A stretch of 64,000 bases of DNA. Source: Mycobacteroides sp. LB1 (lineage in GTDB: Bacteria > Actinomycetota > Actinomycetes > Mycobacteriales > Mycobacteriaceae). Under the pieces are notes generated by a model. It worked only from the letters and a program-made list of their open reading frames with translations. It was not told where the DNA came from and ran no database searches. Shown in pieces: positions 17,555 through 26,141 of this stretch. The translations under genes and the position numbers were made by a program. Where the stretch lies: assembly GCF_013449725.1 (NCBI RefSeq), contig NZ_JACCFF010000001.1, forward strand, positions 2,046,001 through 2,110,000, read 5' to 3'. How positions within the stretch are numbered: the first letter of the stretch is position 1; each line of letters begins with the position of its first letter.

Positions 17555-19330
17555 CTACCCGATGATGGTCTGGGCGATCTTCACGGCGACAAGTACTACC
17601 GCCAGCAGCAGATACCCGCGCAGCGCAACCATTCCCGCCGTCCGCAGCGGCGACCAGGCTGGGCGGCCCAGCGTGTCGAGCGCCGGGGTGCGCCAGGAGT
17701 CACGCTCCTGGCGCAGGAGATCGCGCCGCAATGCGCGGTCCTGCGGGAGCGAGTCCAGATCCTGAACCTCATCGGGGTCCAGGCCGCCGAATTGCGCCGC
17801 CGTCTGTACGGCAGCCCGACGATCGGTCCACTTCTTCCCGACGACGACCGCAAGCCCGCCCAGGACGCCGACACCTGCGCCTGCGGCGAAGAATGCCTTG
17901 AGCTGTCCCGTCGTCAGGTCAGGGAAGAAGGTCGCCGCGGTGAGTGACAGCGAGAGCAGCACCAGCGCCCAGACAATGACCCCCGCAAAAAGGTTCTGGC
18001 GCATGGAGTTAACCCACGGGCCGAGCACCGCCTTGTCGTTGCACAGCAGTACCAGAAACACCGTCGCCGAGGGCAACAGCACGCCGGCTAGCGCCTGTAC
18101 GCCCTGTGTGAGGACACCCAGCACCGGGTCCGGGCTGAACGACACCGCCGCGGCGATGCCCAGCAGCAGCCCGTACCCGAGGTAGAACGCAGGCGCCTCG
18201 TTTATCTTCCAGTGCAGCGAGTGGCGCTTGCCAAACGTATCGCCCAAGGCGTACGTGGTGGCCAGCCCGACGGCGTTGGCACCGATGAGCGAGGCATCAA
18301 GCAACAGCACGGCGAACAAGGCACCCACCGCGGGGCTCACATGATCATGCAGCAGCCGTGCCACCGCACCGGCGTCGGTGAAATTGCCGACCGCGTCGGT
18401 GCCCGCCAGGCCGAATGCGGCCGCCGCCATGATGCAGATGGCACCCGCCATCACCAGGACGATGCCGACGGCGAGATCGATTCGCTCATAACGGATCCAG
18501 CGTGGTGTCAGCCGCTTGTCGACGATATTGGATTGCTGGAAGAACAGCTGCCATGGCGCGACAGTGGTACCCACGATCGCGACGACGAGCAGCAGTAGTT
18601 CGGCGTTCAGACCGCCCGGGAATGACGGCACGAAACCGGACGCCGTGGTGGTAAGGGACGGGTGCACCAGGATCGCCATCGGGATCATGACGATGTTGAT
18701 CGCGATGAGCGCGAACAGGAACCGCTCCCATCGCCGGAACGAACCCCCGGCGATCACCGCGAACAGCAACACCGCCGCCAGCGGTACGGAGATTACCCGG
18801 GGCAACCCGAAGTAGCTCAATGCCATTGCCACCCCGATGAATTCGGTGACGATTGTCAGGGCGTTGACGACGAACAGGTCCCCGACACTGAAGGCACCCC
18901 AGAACCGCCCGAACCGGGCGAAGATGAGGCGAGCGTGCCCGACTCCGGCGACCGCGCCCAGTCGGACGACCATCTCCTGGTTGACGTACAGCACCGGGAT
19001 GAGCAGCACCAGCGTCCATAGCAGGGCCATGCCGTAGTTCTGGCCCGCTTGGGCATAGGTCGCGACTCCACCGGCATCGTTATCGCCGACCATCACGATG
19101 AGACCGGGGCCGAGTACTGCCAACAACATCCGGAAGCGCTGCCACCGACCGCGGCCATCCGTCGTCTCGTGCTGGCCGATTGTGCCCAACGCACCGACGA
19201 TGTCGCCGATATGCGCACTGTCCATGACGGCCCCCACTGTCTGGGAGGCCGGGCCGTTGGTGGAACTCCCGATGGGCTGGGCCTCCGCGGGTCGATGGTT
19301 TCGGCGAGGTACGCCGTTGAAGAATGCCAT
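17555..19330 (-). CDS. NRAMP-related divalent cation (probably Mg2+) transporter
   Basis: This is a polytopic inner-membrane transporter related to NRAMP, up to 591 residues from ATG 19330; an ATG at 19225 (MDSAHIGD) is an alternative. The helix 1 motif is GDNDAGGVATYAQAG instead of the NRAMP DPGN. The helix 6 motif is VAPWQLFFQ, lacking the Met-Pro-His that coordinates Mn2+/Fe2+. Loss of that Met marks the NRAMP-related magnesium transporters (NRMT). The leader contains an M-box riboswitch, which also argues for Mg2+. A cytosolic C-terminal region precedes a last hydrophobic segment. whiB follows after 4 bases. Confidence 0.85.
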   Translation of the reverse strand: MAFFNGVPRRNHRPAEAQPIGSSTNGPASQTVGAVMDSAHIGDIVGALGTIGQHETTDGRGRWQRFRMLLAVLGPGLIVMVGDNDAGGVATYAQAGQNYGMALLWTLVLLIPVLYVNQEMVVRLGAVAGVGHARLIFARFGRFWGAFSVGDLFVVNALTIVTEFIGVAMALSYFGLPRVISVPLAAVLLFAVIAGGSFRRWERFLFALIAINIVMIPMAILVHPSLTTTASGFVPSFPGGLNAELLLLVVAIVGTTVAPWQLFFQQSNIVDKRLTPRWIRYERIDLAVGIVLVMAGAICIMAAAAFGLAGTDAVGNFTDAGAVARLLHDHVSPAVGALFAVLLLDASLIGANAVGLATTYALGDTFGKRHSLHWKINEAPAFYLGYGLLLGIAAAVSFSPDPVLGVLTQGVQALAGVLLPSATVFLVLLCNDKAVLGPWVNSMRQNLFAGVIVWALVLLSLSLTAATFFPDLTTGQLKAFFAAGAGVGVLGGLAVVVGKKWTDRRAAVQTAAQFGGLDPDEVQDLDSLPQDRALRRDLLRQERDSWRTPALDTLGRPAWSPLRTAGMVALRGYLLLAVVLVAVKIAQTIIG

Positions 19331-19422
19331 TGCAGTTGCCGCCCTTCAGGGGTTTGTCCGCTGCGCAGGGGATTCCGGGCATGCCAAAGTAAGCCTGGCG
19401 CATATGTTTTCGCGTCAGGTCA

Positions 19423-19524
19423 GGCGTGAACGGTGTCGCAGCGGAAGGCTGGGAACATGTAAACGTGCTGGATTACTCCAGGTTTTCGATCCGGGCTGGA
19501 ATACGGACTATCGCCGGACTTCAT
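19423..19524 (-). CDS. Possible 33-codon leader ORF after the M-box
   Basis: An ATG at 19524 is preceded by AAGGAGGTGAGGGGACGAG, the strongest ribosome-binding site in the neighbourhood. It opens a frame of 33 codons ending in TGA at 19423, between the M-box and the transporter gene. The peptide contains five prolines. Proline-containing leader peptides such as MgtL tune Mg2+-transporter expression in enterobacteria; a similar role here is inference. It may simply be a small protein or a chance ORF. Confidence 0.45.
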
Positions 19525-19639
19525 CTCGTCCCCTCACCTCCTTGCTGCCAGGGCGGCCATGCCGCATCGGTCGTCATATCAGCGCAAGCCAGGCGGCACT
19601 CGAACGGGAGGACAGGCGCCCGACATCGGACGACCCAAT

Positions 19640-19801
19640 CACCTCTCTCGTCAGAGCTTCGGCACTGCACGACGTAATCCCTGGTGGGAAGCCACTTCGG
19701 GTCACCCCTTAGGCCGGGGAGACCTGTCCTAACCCTGGGCGTCTCTCGACGTCGTCGGATCAGTGGCCTGTGTTCGTGCAGGAGCCTCACCTAGCGAGGT
19801 G
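19640..19801 (-). ncRNA. M-box (ykoK) Mg2+ riboswitch
   Basis: On the minus strand the RNA carries the M-box hallmark sequences in order: GGUGAGGCUCCUG (19791-19779), GACGCC (19743-19738) and GUGCCGAAGCUCU (19665-19653). CACCTC at the 5' end (19801-19796) can pair with GAGGTG at the 3' end (19645-19640) to close the element. M-box RNAs fold when Mg2+ binds and switch off downstream Mg2+ transporter genes. The gene downstream is an NRAMP-related transporter. No U-rich intrinsic terminator is apparent, so Rho-dependent termination or translational control is possible. Confidence 0.9.
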
Positions 19802-19813
19802 CTGAACATCGGT

Positions 19814-19843
19814 ACTGTATGCCTGAGAAACGGTGCGCGTCAA
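19814..19843 (-). promoter_or_regulatory. Promoter for the M-box/transporter transcript
   Basis: TTGACG (19843-19838) and TACAGT (19819-19814) on the minus strand are 18 bases apart and fit SigA-type elements. A transcription start 6-8 bases further on would lie just before the first M-box helix at 19801, which supports the call. Confidence 0.55.
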
Positions 19844-19892
19844 CGCAACACCCATTCTTCACAGCGGCTTGACAGCATCCGCGGCGGATCGG

Positions 19893-21386
19893 TCAGACTT
19901 CGCCGTACTCATCGAACCAGTGCGCGAGCTTGCCGCGCCTGCTCACCGCGCGCAACCGCGACTCCGTCAACGCCCGGGTCTTACTGGTGGTCACAATCAT
20001 GAGTTCATCGCCCGAATCGATTCGGGTGTCGGGTAGCGGAACGAAGGTATTGCCCTGTCTGATGACCAGGGTGACGACGGCCGGATCGGGCAGCCGCAGC
20101 TCCAGGATGGTCACATTGCACAGCCGAGATCCCGGCTGCACCTTCATGGTGAGCAGCTCGGCGTCGAGCACATCCAAAGGAGCTGCCTCGACTTGGATCT
20201 CACGGGTGGCCTCCCGGGAGATCAGCCCCAGGAGATGCGCGACGGGCCGCAGGCTCGGTCCCTGTACCAAGGTGAAAACCACCACCAAGACGAACACGAT
20301 GTTGAGAAGGCGGTAACTGTTAGGCACGCCCTCCACGATGGGAAAGGTTGCAAGCACCACAGGCACCGCGCCGCGTAGGCCCGCCCACGAGAGAAAGGCC
20401 TGCTCCCGCCACGGGATACCAAATCCGAGAAGCGATCCCACCACGGAGAGCGGCCGGGCAATCAGTAGGAGAACCAAGCCGATCAGGATCGCCGGAACGA
20501 TGTCATGCACCAGCTCGGTCGGGTTAACCAACAGCCCAAGCAGGACGAACAGGCCGATCTGCGCCAGCCAACCGAGTCCCTCGGCGAATGATCGCGTGGC
20601 AGACCGGTGCGGCAGACCAGAATTGGCCAGCACCACCGCGGCCAGGTAGGCGGCGATGAAGCCGCTGGCATGGACGCTGCCCGAGGCGGCGAACGCCACC
20701 AGCCCCAGCCCGAACGTCGCGATCGGGTACAGCCCCGACGCGGGCAGCGCGACGCGACGCAGGGCCATCGCCCCGAGAAAGCCAGACCCGAGACCAATCG
20801 CCGAACCAGCCAGCAGCTCGTAGACGATCTGAATCACCGCACTCTTCGGCTCGAACACGAAGGGCATGACACTGAACATCAGAACCAGGATCACCGCAGG
20901 CGCGTCATTGAAACCGGACTCTGCCTCCAACAGTCCGGCCACCCTGCGTGGCAGCGGCAGCACCCGCAAGACCGAGAAAACCGCGGCCGCGTCTGTGGAG
21001 GACACGATGGCGCCGAGCAGCAATGCCAGCTGCCAATCCATCCGCAACAGCACATGCGCGCCGACCGCGGTCACCACGGTGCTGATGACGACACCGACCG
21101 TGGCCATCGCACCGGCAGGGGCGAGGACCTTGCGGATATCGGAGAACCGTGTGGTCAAACCGCCCTCGACGAGGATCACCGCAAGCGCAGCGGTGCACAC
21201 ATTCCGAGCCAATTCCACGTTGTCGAACTCGACACCGAGCCCGTCCTCGCCGAGAACGACCCCCACCAGCAGGAAGAACAAAAGGCTGGGAAATCCGATC
21301 CGCGTGGCCACGCGAGTACCGACGATGCTGGCGAGCAGCACGAGGCCACCGATGAGCAAGGCCAGGTACAGCTGGTGCAAGCTCAC
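19893..21386 (-). CDS. CPA1-type cation/proton antiporter with TrkA-C domain
   Basis: This is a 497-residue K+(Na+)/H+ antiporter of the NhaP2/CvrA type. About 12 membrane helices span residues 1-390, with the family motifs GAIVSSTDAAAVFSVLR and ESGFNDAPAVIL carrying the transport aspartates. A cytosolic C-terminal part of about 100 residues (LLTMKVQPGSRLCNVTILELRLPDPAVV) resembles the TrkA-C ligand-binding domain that gates such antiporters. It is divergent from a TrkA-type gene with only 60 bases between starts, suggesting coordinated K+ homeostasis. The ion specificity is inferred from the family. Confidence 0.9.
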   Translation of the reverse strand: MSLHQLYLALLIGGLVLLASIVGTRVATRIGFPSLLFFLLVGVVLGEDGLGVEFDNVELARNVCTAALAVILVEGGLTTRFSDIRKVLAPAGAMATVGVVISTVVTAVGAHVLLRMDWQLALLLGAIVSSTDAAAVFSVLRVLPLPRRVAGLLEAESGFNDAPAVILVLMFSVMPFVFEPKSAVIQIVYELLAGSAIGLGSGFLGAMALRRVALPASGLYPIATFGLGLVAFAASGSVHASGFIAAYLAAVVLANSGLPHRSATRSFAEGLGWLAQIGLFVLLGLLVNPTELVHDIVPAILIGLVLLLIARPLSVVGSLLGFGIPWREQAFLSWAGLRGAVPVVLATFPIVEGVPNSYRLLNIVFVLVVVFTLVQGPSLRPVAHLLGLISREATREIQVEAAPLDVLDAELLTMKVQPGSRLCNVTILELRLPDPAVVTLVIRQGNTFVPLPDTRIDSGDELMIVTTSKTRALTESRLRAVSRRGKLAHWFDEYGEV

Positions 21387-21446
21387 GTGGTTCCCGTCGG
21401 TTGACTTCGATTAATAGGGCACGATAGCGGGGTGGCGGAACGGAAG

Positions 21447-22124
21447 ATGCGGGTCGCGATTGCCGGCGCGGGCAAGGTCGGCCGTTCTGTCGCGGGCGAG
21501 CTACTCGATTACGGCCACAAAATCCTGTTGATCGAACGCGAACGCAGTAACTTCGAGCCGCACACGGTGCCCGCGGCGGACTGGCTCAACGCCGACGCCT
21601 GCGAACTGGAAACCTTGGAGGACGCGGGGATCCAAACCTGCGATGTCGTGGTGGCCGCCACCGGCGATGACAAAGCCAACCTCGTCGTGGGCCTGCTGGC
21701 CAAATCCGAGTTCGGCGTGCCCAGGGTAGTGGCCCGCATCAATGACATTCGCAACCAGTGGTTGTTCAGTCAGGCGTGGGGTGTCGATGTCGCGGTCTCC
21801 ACACCAGGCGCCATGGTGGCGGGTGTCGAGGGCGCGATCGATGTCGGTCACCTGGTTCGTCTCATGGGACTCCGCGAGGGCCGGGCGGATCTGACAAAAC
21901 TGACTCTGCCCGAAGACAACCCCTTGGTGGGACGACGCGTGGAGGAATTGGCGCTGCCGCCCAATACCGCGTTGGTCACCGTGCTTCGGGGAGGGACGGT
22001 CGTGCTGCCTAAACCCGAAGACGTTTTGGAGGCCGGCGACGAGATGCTGTTCATTGCCAACAGCACCGCGGAACCCGCGATTCGCGCCGCGATCCACGGA
22101 TCCGGAGTGCTGCCCGACAGGTAG
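21447..22124 (+). CDS. trkA: TrkA-type K+ uptake regulatory subunit
   Basis: This protein of about 225 residues has an N-terminal RCK/TrkA-N nucleotide-binding domain (VAIAGAGKVGRSVAGELL, then CDVVVAATGDDKANLVVGLL) and a C-terminal TrkA-C domain ending in DEMLFIANS. It resembles the mycobacterial CeoC/TrkB type, in which the N-domain binds NAD(H) or ATP and controls a K+ channel or transporter. ATG 21447 is preferred over a GTG at 21432 because the Rossmann strand begins immediately after it. The usual paired trkA/ceoB homologue is not adjacent; the divergent antiporter is its only K+-related neighbour here. Confidence 0.9.
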   Translation: MRVAIAGAGKVGRSVAGELLDYGHKILLIERERSNFEPHTVPAADWLNADACELETLEDAGIQTCDVVVAATGDDKANLVVGLLAKSEFGVPRVVARINDIRNQWLFSQAWGVDVAVSTPGAMVAGVEGAIDVGHLVRLMGLREGRADLTKLTLPEDNPLVGRRVEELALPPNTALVTVLRGGTVVLPKPEDVLEAGDEMLFIANSTAEPAIRAAIHGSGVLPDR

Positions 22125-22128
22125 ATCG

Positions 22129-22329
22129 CTACACGCTGAGCAGCGCGAGTTCCTCGCGTGCACGCCGCTCCACCAGGAGCGGAACGTAGTCGCGCAATCG
22201 GCTCTCGTCGAAGCGGGAGTGTTCGGCACGAACCACCGCCTCCACGACGTCGCGAGTCAAGCTCGGATATCGACCTTGTAGCTGATCCACAAGATCACCG
22301 ATACCTGCCTGCTTGCCGACTACCGCCAC
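22129..22329 (-). CDS. Small three-helix-bundle dimerization domain protein
   Basis: This 66-residue protein begins at a GTG and contains LQGRYPSLTRDVVEAVVRAE and RLRDYVPLLVERRAREEL. It resembles small mycobacterial proteins annotated as having a three-helix-bundle dimerization domain. These are often near regulatory or stress genes, and their function is not established. It ends 4 bases after the stop of the TrkA-type gene, tail to tail. No metal or catalytic motif is present. Confidence 0.7.
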   Translation of the reverse strand: MAVVGKQAGIGDLVDQLQGRYPSLTRDVVEAVVRAEHSRFDESRLRDYVPLLVERRAREELALLSV

Positions 22330-22529
22330 AGGGACAAAATTTGCACACCGTTCATACTTTCGTCAACCGGCCCGACGGGCACAATATCCAGCCAGCCAAG
22401 AACACGCCGCACCGGTTTGTAGACTGTGGTGTCAGACACGACGGAGGTGGATGTCGCGGTGCAGATCGTCTGTAATTCGTTGGTTGCCTTGGCCTTTCGC
22501 GTCAACTGCGCAGACGGTATGGAGACTGC

Positions 22530-23942
22530 ATGAGCACGGCGACCGTCGTCGGCAGCGGACCCAACGGGCTGGCCGCAGCAATTACCCTGGCACGTGCAGG
22601 GATCTCGGTCACAGTGTTGGAGGCCACTGATGAACCCGGGGGCGGATGCCGTTCCTCGGAGATGCTCGAGCCCGGATTGATCCATGACCACTGCGCCGCG
22701 GCGCACCCGATGGCCATCGGGTCCTCGTTCCTGACGAGTCTGGACCTGGCTCGTCACGGTGTGCGCTGGCTATTGCCCGAGATCGACTGTGTGCATCCGC
22801 TCGATGACGGCACGGCCGGTGTGCTGTACCGGTCGGTCGACGACACGGCCACTCGGATGGGGCGCGACGGTAACCGATGGCACGCACTATTCGGTTACCC
22901 CTCAGAGCATTTCGACACCCTCTCGGAAGACATCACGGCACCGTTATTGCATGTGCCCCACCACCCGATCCAGCTGGCGCGATTCGGACTACCCGCAGCA
23001 CTACCCGCCTCGACGATCGCGCGGCTGTTCCGCACCGAGCCCGCCCGCGCACTCTACGGCGGCGTCGCCGCACATACCTTCCGGCCGTTGCACTACCCGA
23101 TGACGGCGGCGGTCGGCCTGGGGATCATGACCGCCGGGCACCGGCACGGCTGGCCCGTCGTCTCGGGCGGCACCGGTTCCCTCATCAGGGCCATGACCGC
23201 ATCTCTCGCCGAGCTGGGCGGAACGGTCCACACGGGGGTTCGGGTGGCGAACGCCGCTCAACTTCCAGACGCCGATCTGACTCTTTTCGATCTCGAACCC
23301 GGCGCTGTCGCAGACATTCTCGGCGATCTGCTGCCCACGCGAGTCAGCCGTGCGTTCGCGAAGTTCCGCCACGGCCCGGGCGCTTTCAAGGTCGACTTCG
23401 CTGTCGACAGTGGAGTTCCCTGGACCAACCCCAACGCCCACCGCGCCGGCACCGTGCACCTCGGTGGCACCTACGCCGAGGTGGCCGCCACCGAACGGCA
23501 GATCCACGCCGGTGCCATGCCGGCGCAGCCCTTCGTCCTAGTCGGCCAGCAATATCTGGCCGATCCGCAGCGCTCCGCGGGCAATATCCATCCGCTGTGG
23601 ACCTACGCACACGTGCCTTTTGGCTACAGCGGAGACGCCACCGAGGCGATCATCGGGCAGATCGAGCGGTTCGCGCCCGGGTTCCGTGAACGCATCATCG
23701 GCATGGCCGTGCGCTCGACCACCGAGATGTCCGCATACAACGCCAACTATGTGGGCGGCGACATCATGACCGGCGCCAAGGACATCCGCCAGCTGGTATT
23801 CGGCCCGCGGATTTCACTGGGACCCTACAGTTTGGGCACCCCGGGCATGTATATCTGCTCCGCGGCCACTCCCCCCGGTCCGGGCGCACACGGAATGTGC
23901 GGTGTGCATGCCGCGAATGCCGCACTCAAACATCTTCGGTAA
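22530..23942 (+). CDS. CrtI-like FAD-dependent oxidoreductase
   Basis: This 470-residue protein has an N-terminal dinucleotide-binding motif GSGPNGLAAAITLARAG followed by EATDEPGGGCRSSE, typical of the phytoene-desaturase/amine-oxidase family. A C-terminal FAD-contact region (GTPGMYICSAATPPGPGAHGMCG) completes the family pattern. A clear GGAG ribosome-binding site precedes the ATG. There are no neighbouring carotenoid genes, so a carotenoid substrate should not be assumed. Many mycobacterial members of this family are uncharacterised. Confidence 0.9.
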   Translation: MSTATVVGSGPNGLAAAITLARAGISVTVLEATDEPGGGCRSSEMLEPGLIHDHCAAAHPMAIGSSFLTSLDLARHGVRWLLPEIDCVHPLDDGTAGVLYRSVDDTATRMGRDGNRWHALFGYPSEHFDTLSEDITAPLLHVPHHPIQLARFGLPAALPASTIARLFRTEPARALYGGVAAHTFRPLHYPMTAAVGLGIMTAGHRHGWPVVSGGTGSLIRAMTASLAELGGTVHTGVRVANAAQLPDADLTLFDLEPGAVADILGDLLPTRVSRAFAKFRHGPGAFKVDFAVDSGVPWTNPNAHRAGTVHLGGTYAEVAATERQIHAGAMPAQPFVLVGQQYLADPQRSAGNIHPLWTYAHVPFGYSGDATEAIIGQIERFAPGFRERIIGMAVRSTTEMSAYNANYVGGDIMTGAKDIRQLVFGPRISLGPYSLGTPGMYICSAATPPGPGAHGMCGVHAANAALKHLR

Positions 23943-24001
23943 GGGATCCGTGAATTACGCTGCGGATCGACAGTGCAGGGCCAGGTTCACGACGTCGAGG
24001 A

Positions 24002-25444
24002 CTACCGTAACGAATCCACCGGCATCGGCGGGCTGATGAGCCGGAAACCCGCTCTGCTGCGTTCCATGAACCGGCGCTCGAATGTGCCCTCGATCTGCCT
24101 GCCGTCCAACTCGCCCGCCAACACCAGCCGGTCCTTGTCCGGCTGGTGCGCGCGTAGCACAACCTGGGCCGAATCCGACTCTCGCTTGCGTAACTCGAGG
24201 CGATCCCCGTCGATCTTGAGCAGCCACCTGGTGGTGTAACCCTCCGGCGTCTGGCCAACAAACCGGACCACGCCGGCTTCGGGCACCTTGTTGCGGTCGG
24301 TGATCGCCACATTGGTCCACGGCCGCGGGCTCCTCCCGTTTAACATTACTTCGCGCCCGTCGACGGTGAATGACGTTGCGCGCCAAACCCCGTCGAGAGT
24401 TGAGGTCGGGGTGTGATAGACGGTGTATCCCATCGCGCCCTGCACCACGGCGAACGCCAGCACCATCGCAGCGACGCCAAACTTGGCGACCACGCCGGTT
24501 CGCCGCAACCAGGGTCTACTCGCCCCGAGTGGCGACCAGAGCACAATCGGGCGAGTCTCACCCCGATTGAGCACGACGCGCGCCATGTTGGACCAATACG
24601 GCGACGTGATACCGATTGCCACGAACAATAATTCGCCGGAAACCAGCTTGACCGGCACGTCGTAGGACATGTTCAGCAGAAACACTTGTGCCATGGCAAT
24701 CACCGACCCGAGCGCCCCGAGCAGCCACGTACGATTCCACAACAGCAGCACTCCCGACACCGCTTCAACCAGCCCGGTAACGACCGAGTACGGCTCGGAG
24801 GCGCCCATGAAACCCCACAGCGTATGGAACAGGCTGGTATCGCCCACCAACTGCAGCTGGTGATCCGGCAGCGCCATGTACCCCATCTGGACGGGAATCA
24901 CCTTGCACACCCCGTACAGAATCATCGCCAACGCCAACCCGAAGCGCGCGAACACAATCAGCGACGCGGCCAGACTCCGATAGTTGCGGCGCCGCCGATC
25001 CATGCCGGTCCATAACGCGGTGATCAGCAGCGCCACCACAATCCAACCGAGATGAAAGCACCATGTCCACAACATGTCTGAGCCGGCCGACACGGCGATC
25101 TCGACACCGCGACCTCGAGTCAGATAGCTGCCGATCTGCGCAAGCAGCCAGATCACCGGTTCAAGTGGGTAAGAGCCCACATTGGCGCTCCCCACAATGG
25201 CGTACACCGTGGCCACCAGAATGACAGCACCAGTGATCAGCAGCATCCCGCCACCAATGGTGAGAAGCATTCGGAAACCCAGTTTCTGAAGCGACGTCCA
25301 CTCCGGGACTGCTTGGGCCGGATCAGGTGTTTCCGTGACCCGAACCAGCGAGTGCAGATCGAAGTCTGTTGCCATCACCTTGCCACTTTCGGCCCCTGCC
25401 ATCAGCCGAGCTCCCCAGCTCGGCTGATCCGACTGTCCAGTCAT
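24002..25444 (-). CDS. DoxX-like membrane protein, paralogue of the gene at 6521-7855
   Basis: This 480-residue membrane protein is homologous over its whole length to the protein at 6521-7855: the same WTSLQKLGFR entry, the same MGYMALPDHQLQLVGDTSLF block, GASEPYSVVTGLVEAVSG, and the C-terminal soluble domain with LDGVWRATSFTVDGRE and KIDGDRLELRKRESD. ATG 25444 is used because the paralogues share sequence just before this start; ATGs at 25402 and 25375 are possible. A perfect hairpin sequence lies over codons 6-15. It ends 59 bases from the CrtI-like gene, tail to tail. The function is unknown. Confidence 0.8.
   Translation of the reverse strand: MTGQSDQPSWGARLMAGAESGKVMATDFDLHSLVRVTETPDPAQAVPEWTSLQKLGFRMLLTIGGGMLLITGAVILVATVYAIVGSANVGSYPLEPVIWLLAQIGSYLTRGRGVEIAVSAGSDMLWTWCFHLGWIVVALLITALWTGMDRRRRNYRSLAASLIVFARFGLALAMILYGVCKVIPVQMGYMALPDHQLQLVGDTSLFHTLWGFMGASEPYSVVTGLVEAVSGVLLLWNRTWLLGALGSVIAMAQVFLLNMSYDVPVKLVSGELLFVAIGITSPYWSNMARVVLNRGETRPIVLWSPLGASRPWLRRTGVVAKFGVAAMVLAFAVVQGAMGYTVYHTPTSTLDGVWRATSFTVDGREVMLNGRSPRPWTNVAITDRNKVPEAGVVRFVGQTPEGYTTRWLLKIDGDRLELRKRESDSAQVVLRAHQPDKDRLVLAGELDGRQIEGTFERRFMERSRAGFRLISPPMPVDSLR
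25401..25428. repeat. Perfect 12-bp inverted repeat with a 4-base loop
   Basis: ATCAGCCGAGCT and its exact complement AGCTCGGCTGAT are separated by CCCC. The element lies at the 5' end of the DoxX-like paralogue gene. No T-run follows on either strand, so it is not an intrinsic terminator. It could be an operator or an mRNA hairpin over the start region. Confidence 0.8.
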
Positions 25445-25757
25445 CGGTCAACGTCGGCAATGCTTTCGGCCTCAAACGAAACGTCGAGACAGCCGGCTGG
25501 CGCGGCAACACCGAATCACTCAACAACCCCCTCGATCGCACCCTCCTTCGCGGACGCACCACCGCCCATTCAGCAGTTACGTCGTTTAGCGGGCCAGGCC
25601 GTCATGCGAACCGCCGCTAGGCTCCCTAGCGCGGGAATACGCCCCTGCGGTTCCCCGTGTATCGCGAACCACTCCCTGAAGTGCGCCGCGCGGCGTAATG
25701 TTGACAGCGTAAGCAACCCACCCGCGTACACGTCTGCACTGAAACTAGGTGAGCGCC
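25445..25757. other. Divergent intergenic region
   Basis: 313 bases separate the DoxX-like gene (minus) from the small membrane gene (plus). I see no gene here. TTGACA at 25701-25706 is a good -35 for the plus-strand genes, but the matching -10 position is weak. The rest shows no clear structure. Confidence 0.4.
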
Positions 25758-25913
25758 ATGATCATCCTCGGCGTCATACTGCTGGCCGCCGGATTCCTAC
25801 TCAATATCGGGCTTTTGTGGACCATTGGGGTCGTACTCCTGGTCATCGGGCTGGTCCTGATGGTCGCGGGCCGCATGGGGCACGCCATTGGCGGCCGTTC
25901 CCACTACTACTGA
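25758..25913 (+). CDS. Small DUF6131-like membrane protein (51 residues)
   Basis: This is a very short two-helix membrane protein. It begins MIILGVILLAAGFLLNIGLL, continues with a second hydrophobic segment VVLLVIGLVLMVAG, and ends GGRSHYY. The composition matches the small DUF6131-type proteins of mycobacteria. The ribosome-binding site AGGTGAGCGCC precedes the ATG. The next gene starts 10 bases after its stop, so the two form an operon. The function is unknown. Confidence 0.8.
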   Translation: MIILGVILLAAGFLLNIGLLWTIGVVLLVIGLVLMVAGRMGHAIGGRSHYY

Positions 25914-25923
25914 GGAGAAAACC

Positions 25924-26124
25924 ATGCGCTATGCCGGACTGCTCCTGGCCGTGTGGCTGATAATCGGGGCAATCGCCGTCGCTCAACGCGGGTATTTCAC
26001 CGATAGCCCGCAAACCTGTGCCAGCGCGGGAACCATTGCGTTGACCGTTATCGCCGGGCCGCTCAATTACGCCGGGGTCAATCCGACAGTCGCGCACTGC
26101 AACATCCCCCAACCCAGCTCCTGA
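25924..26124 (+). CDS. Small secreted or membrane-anchored protein
   Basis: This 66-residue protein starts at ATG 25924 after GAGGAGAAAACC. Residues 3-20 form a hydrophobic segment (YAGLLLAVWLIIGAIAVA) that could be a signal or anchor. The mature part of about 45 residues holds two cysteines (TCASAG and AHCNIP) that could pair outside the cell. It is immediately downstream of the small DUF6131-like gene. No function is recognised. Confidence 0.75.
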   Translation: MRYAGLLLAVWLIIGAIAVAQRGYFTDSPQTCASAGTIALTVIAGPLNYAGVNPTVAHCNIPQPSS

Positions 26125-26141
26125 CATCCGGGCTGAACCGC

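Noticed and set aside
17555..19330. mntH (Mn2+ transporter) label
   Set aside because: The helix 1 and helix 6 metal motifs differ from NRAMP Mn/Fe transporters, and the leader is an Mg2+ riboswitch.
22320..22757. Minus-strand open frame over the CrtI-like gene start and upstream gap
   Set aside because: It overlaps the clear start of the CrtI-like gene and has no recognisable motif or ribosome-binding site.
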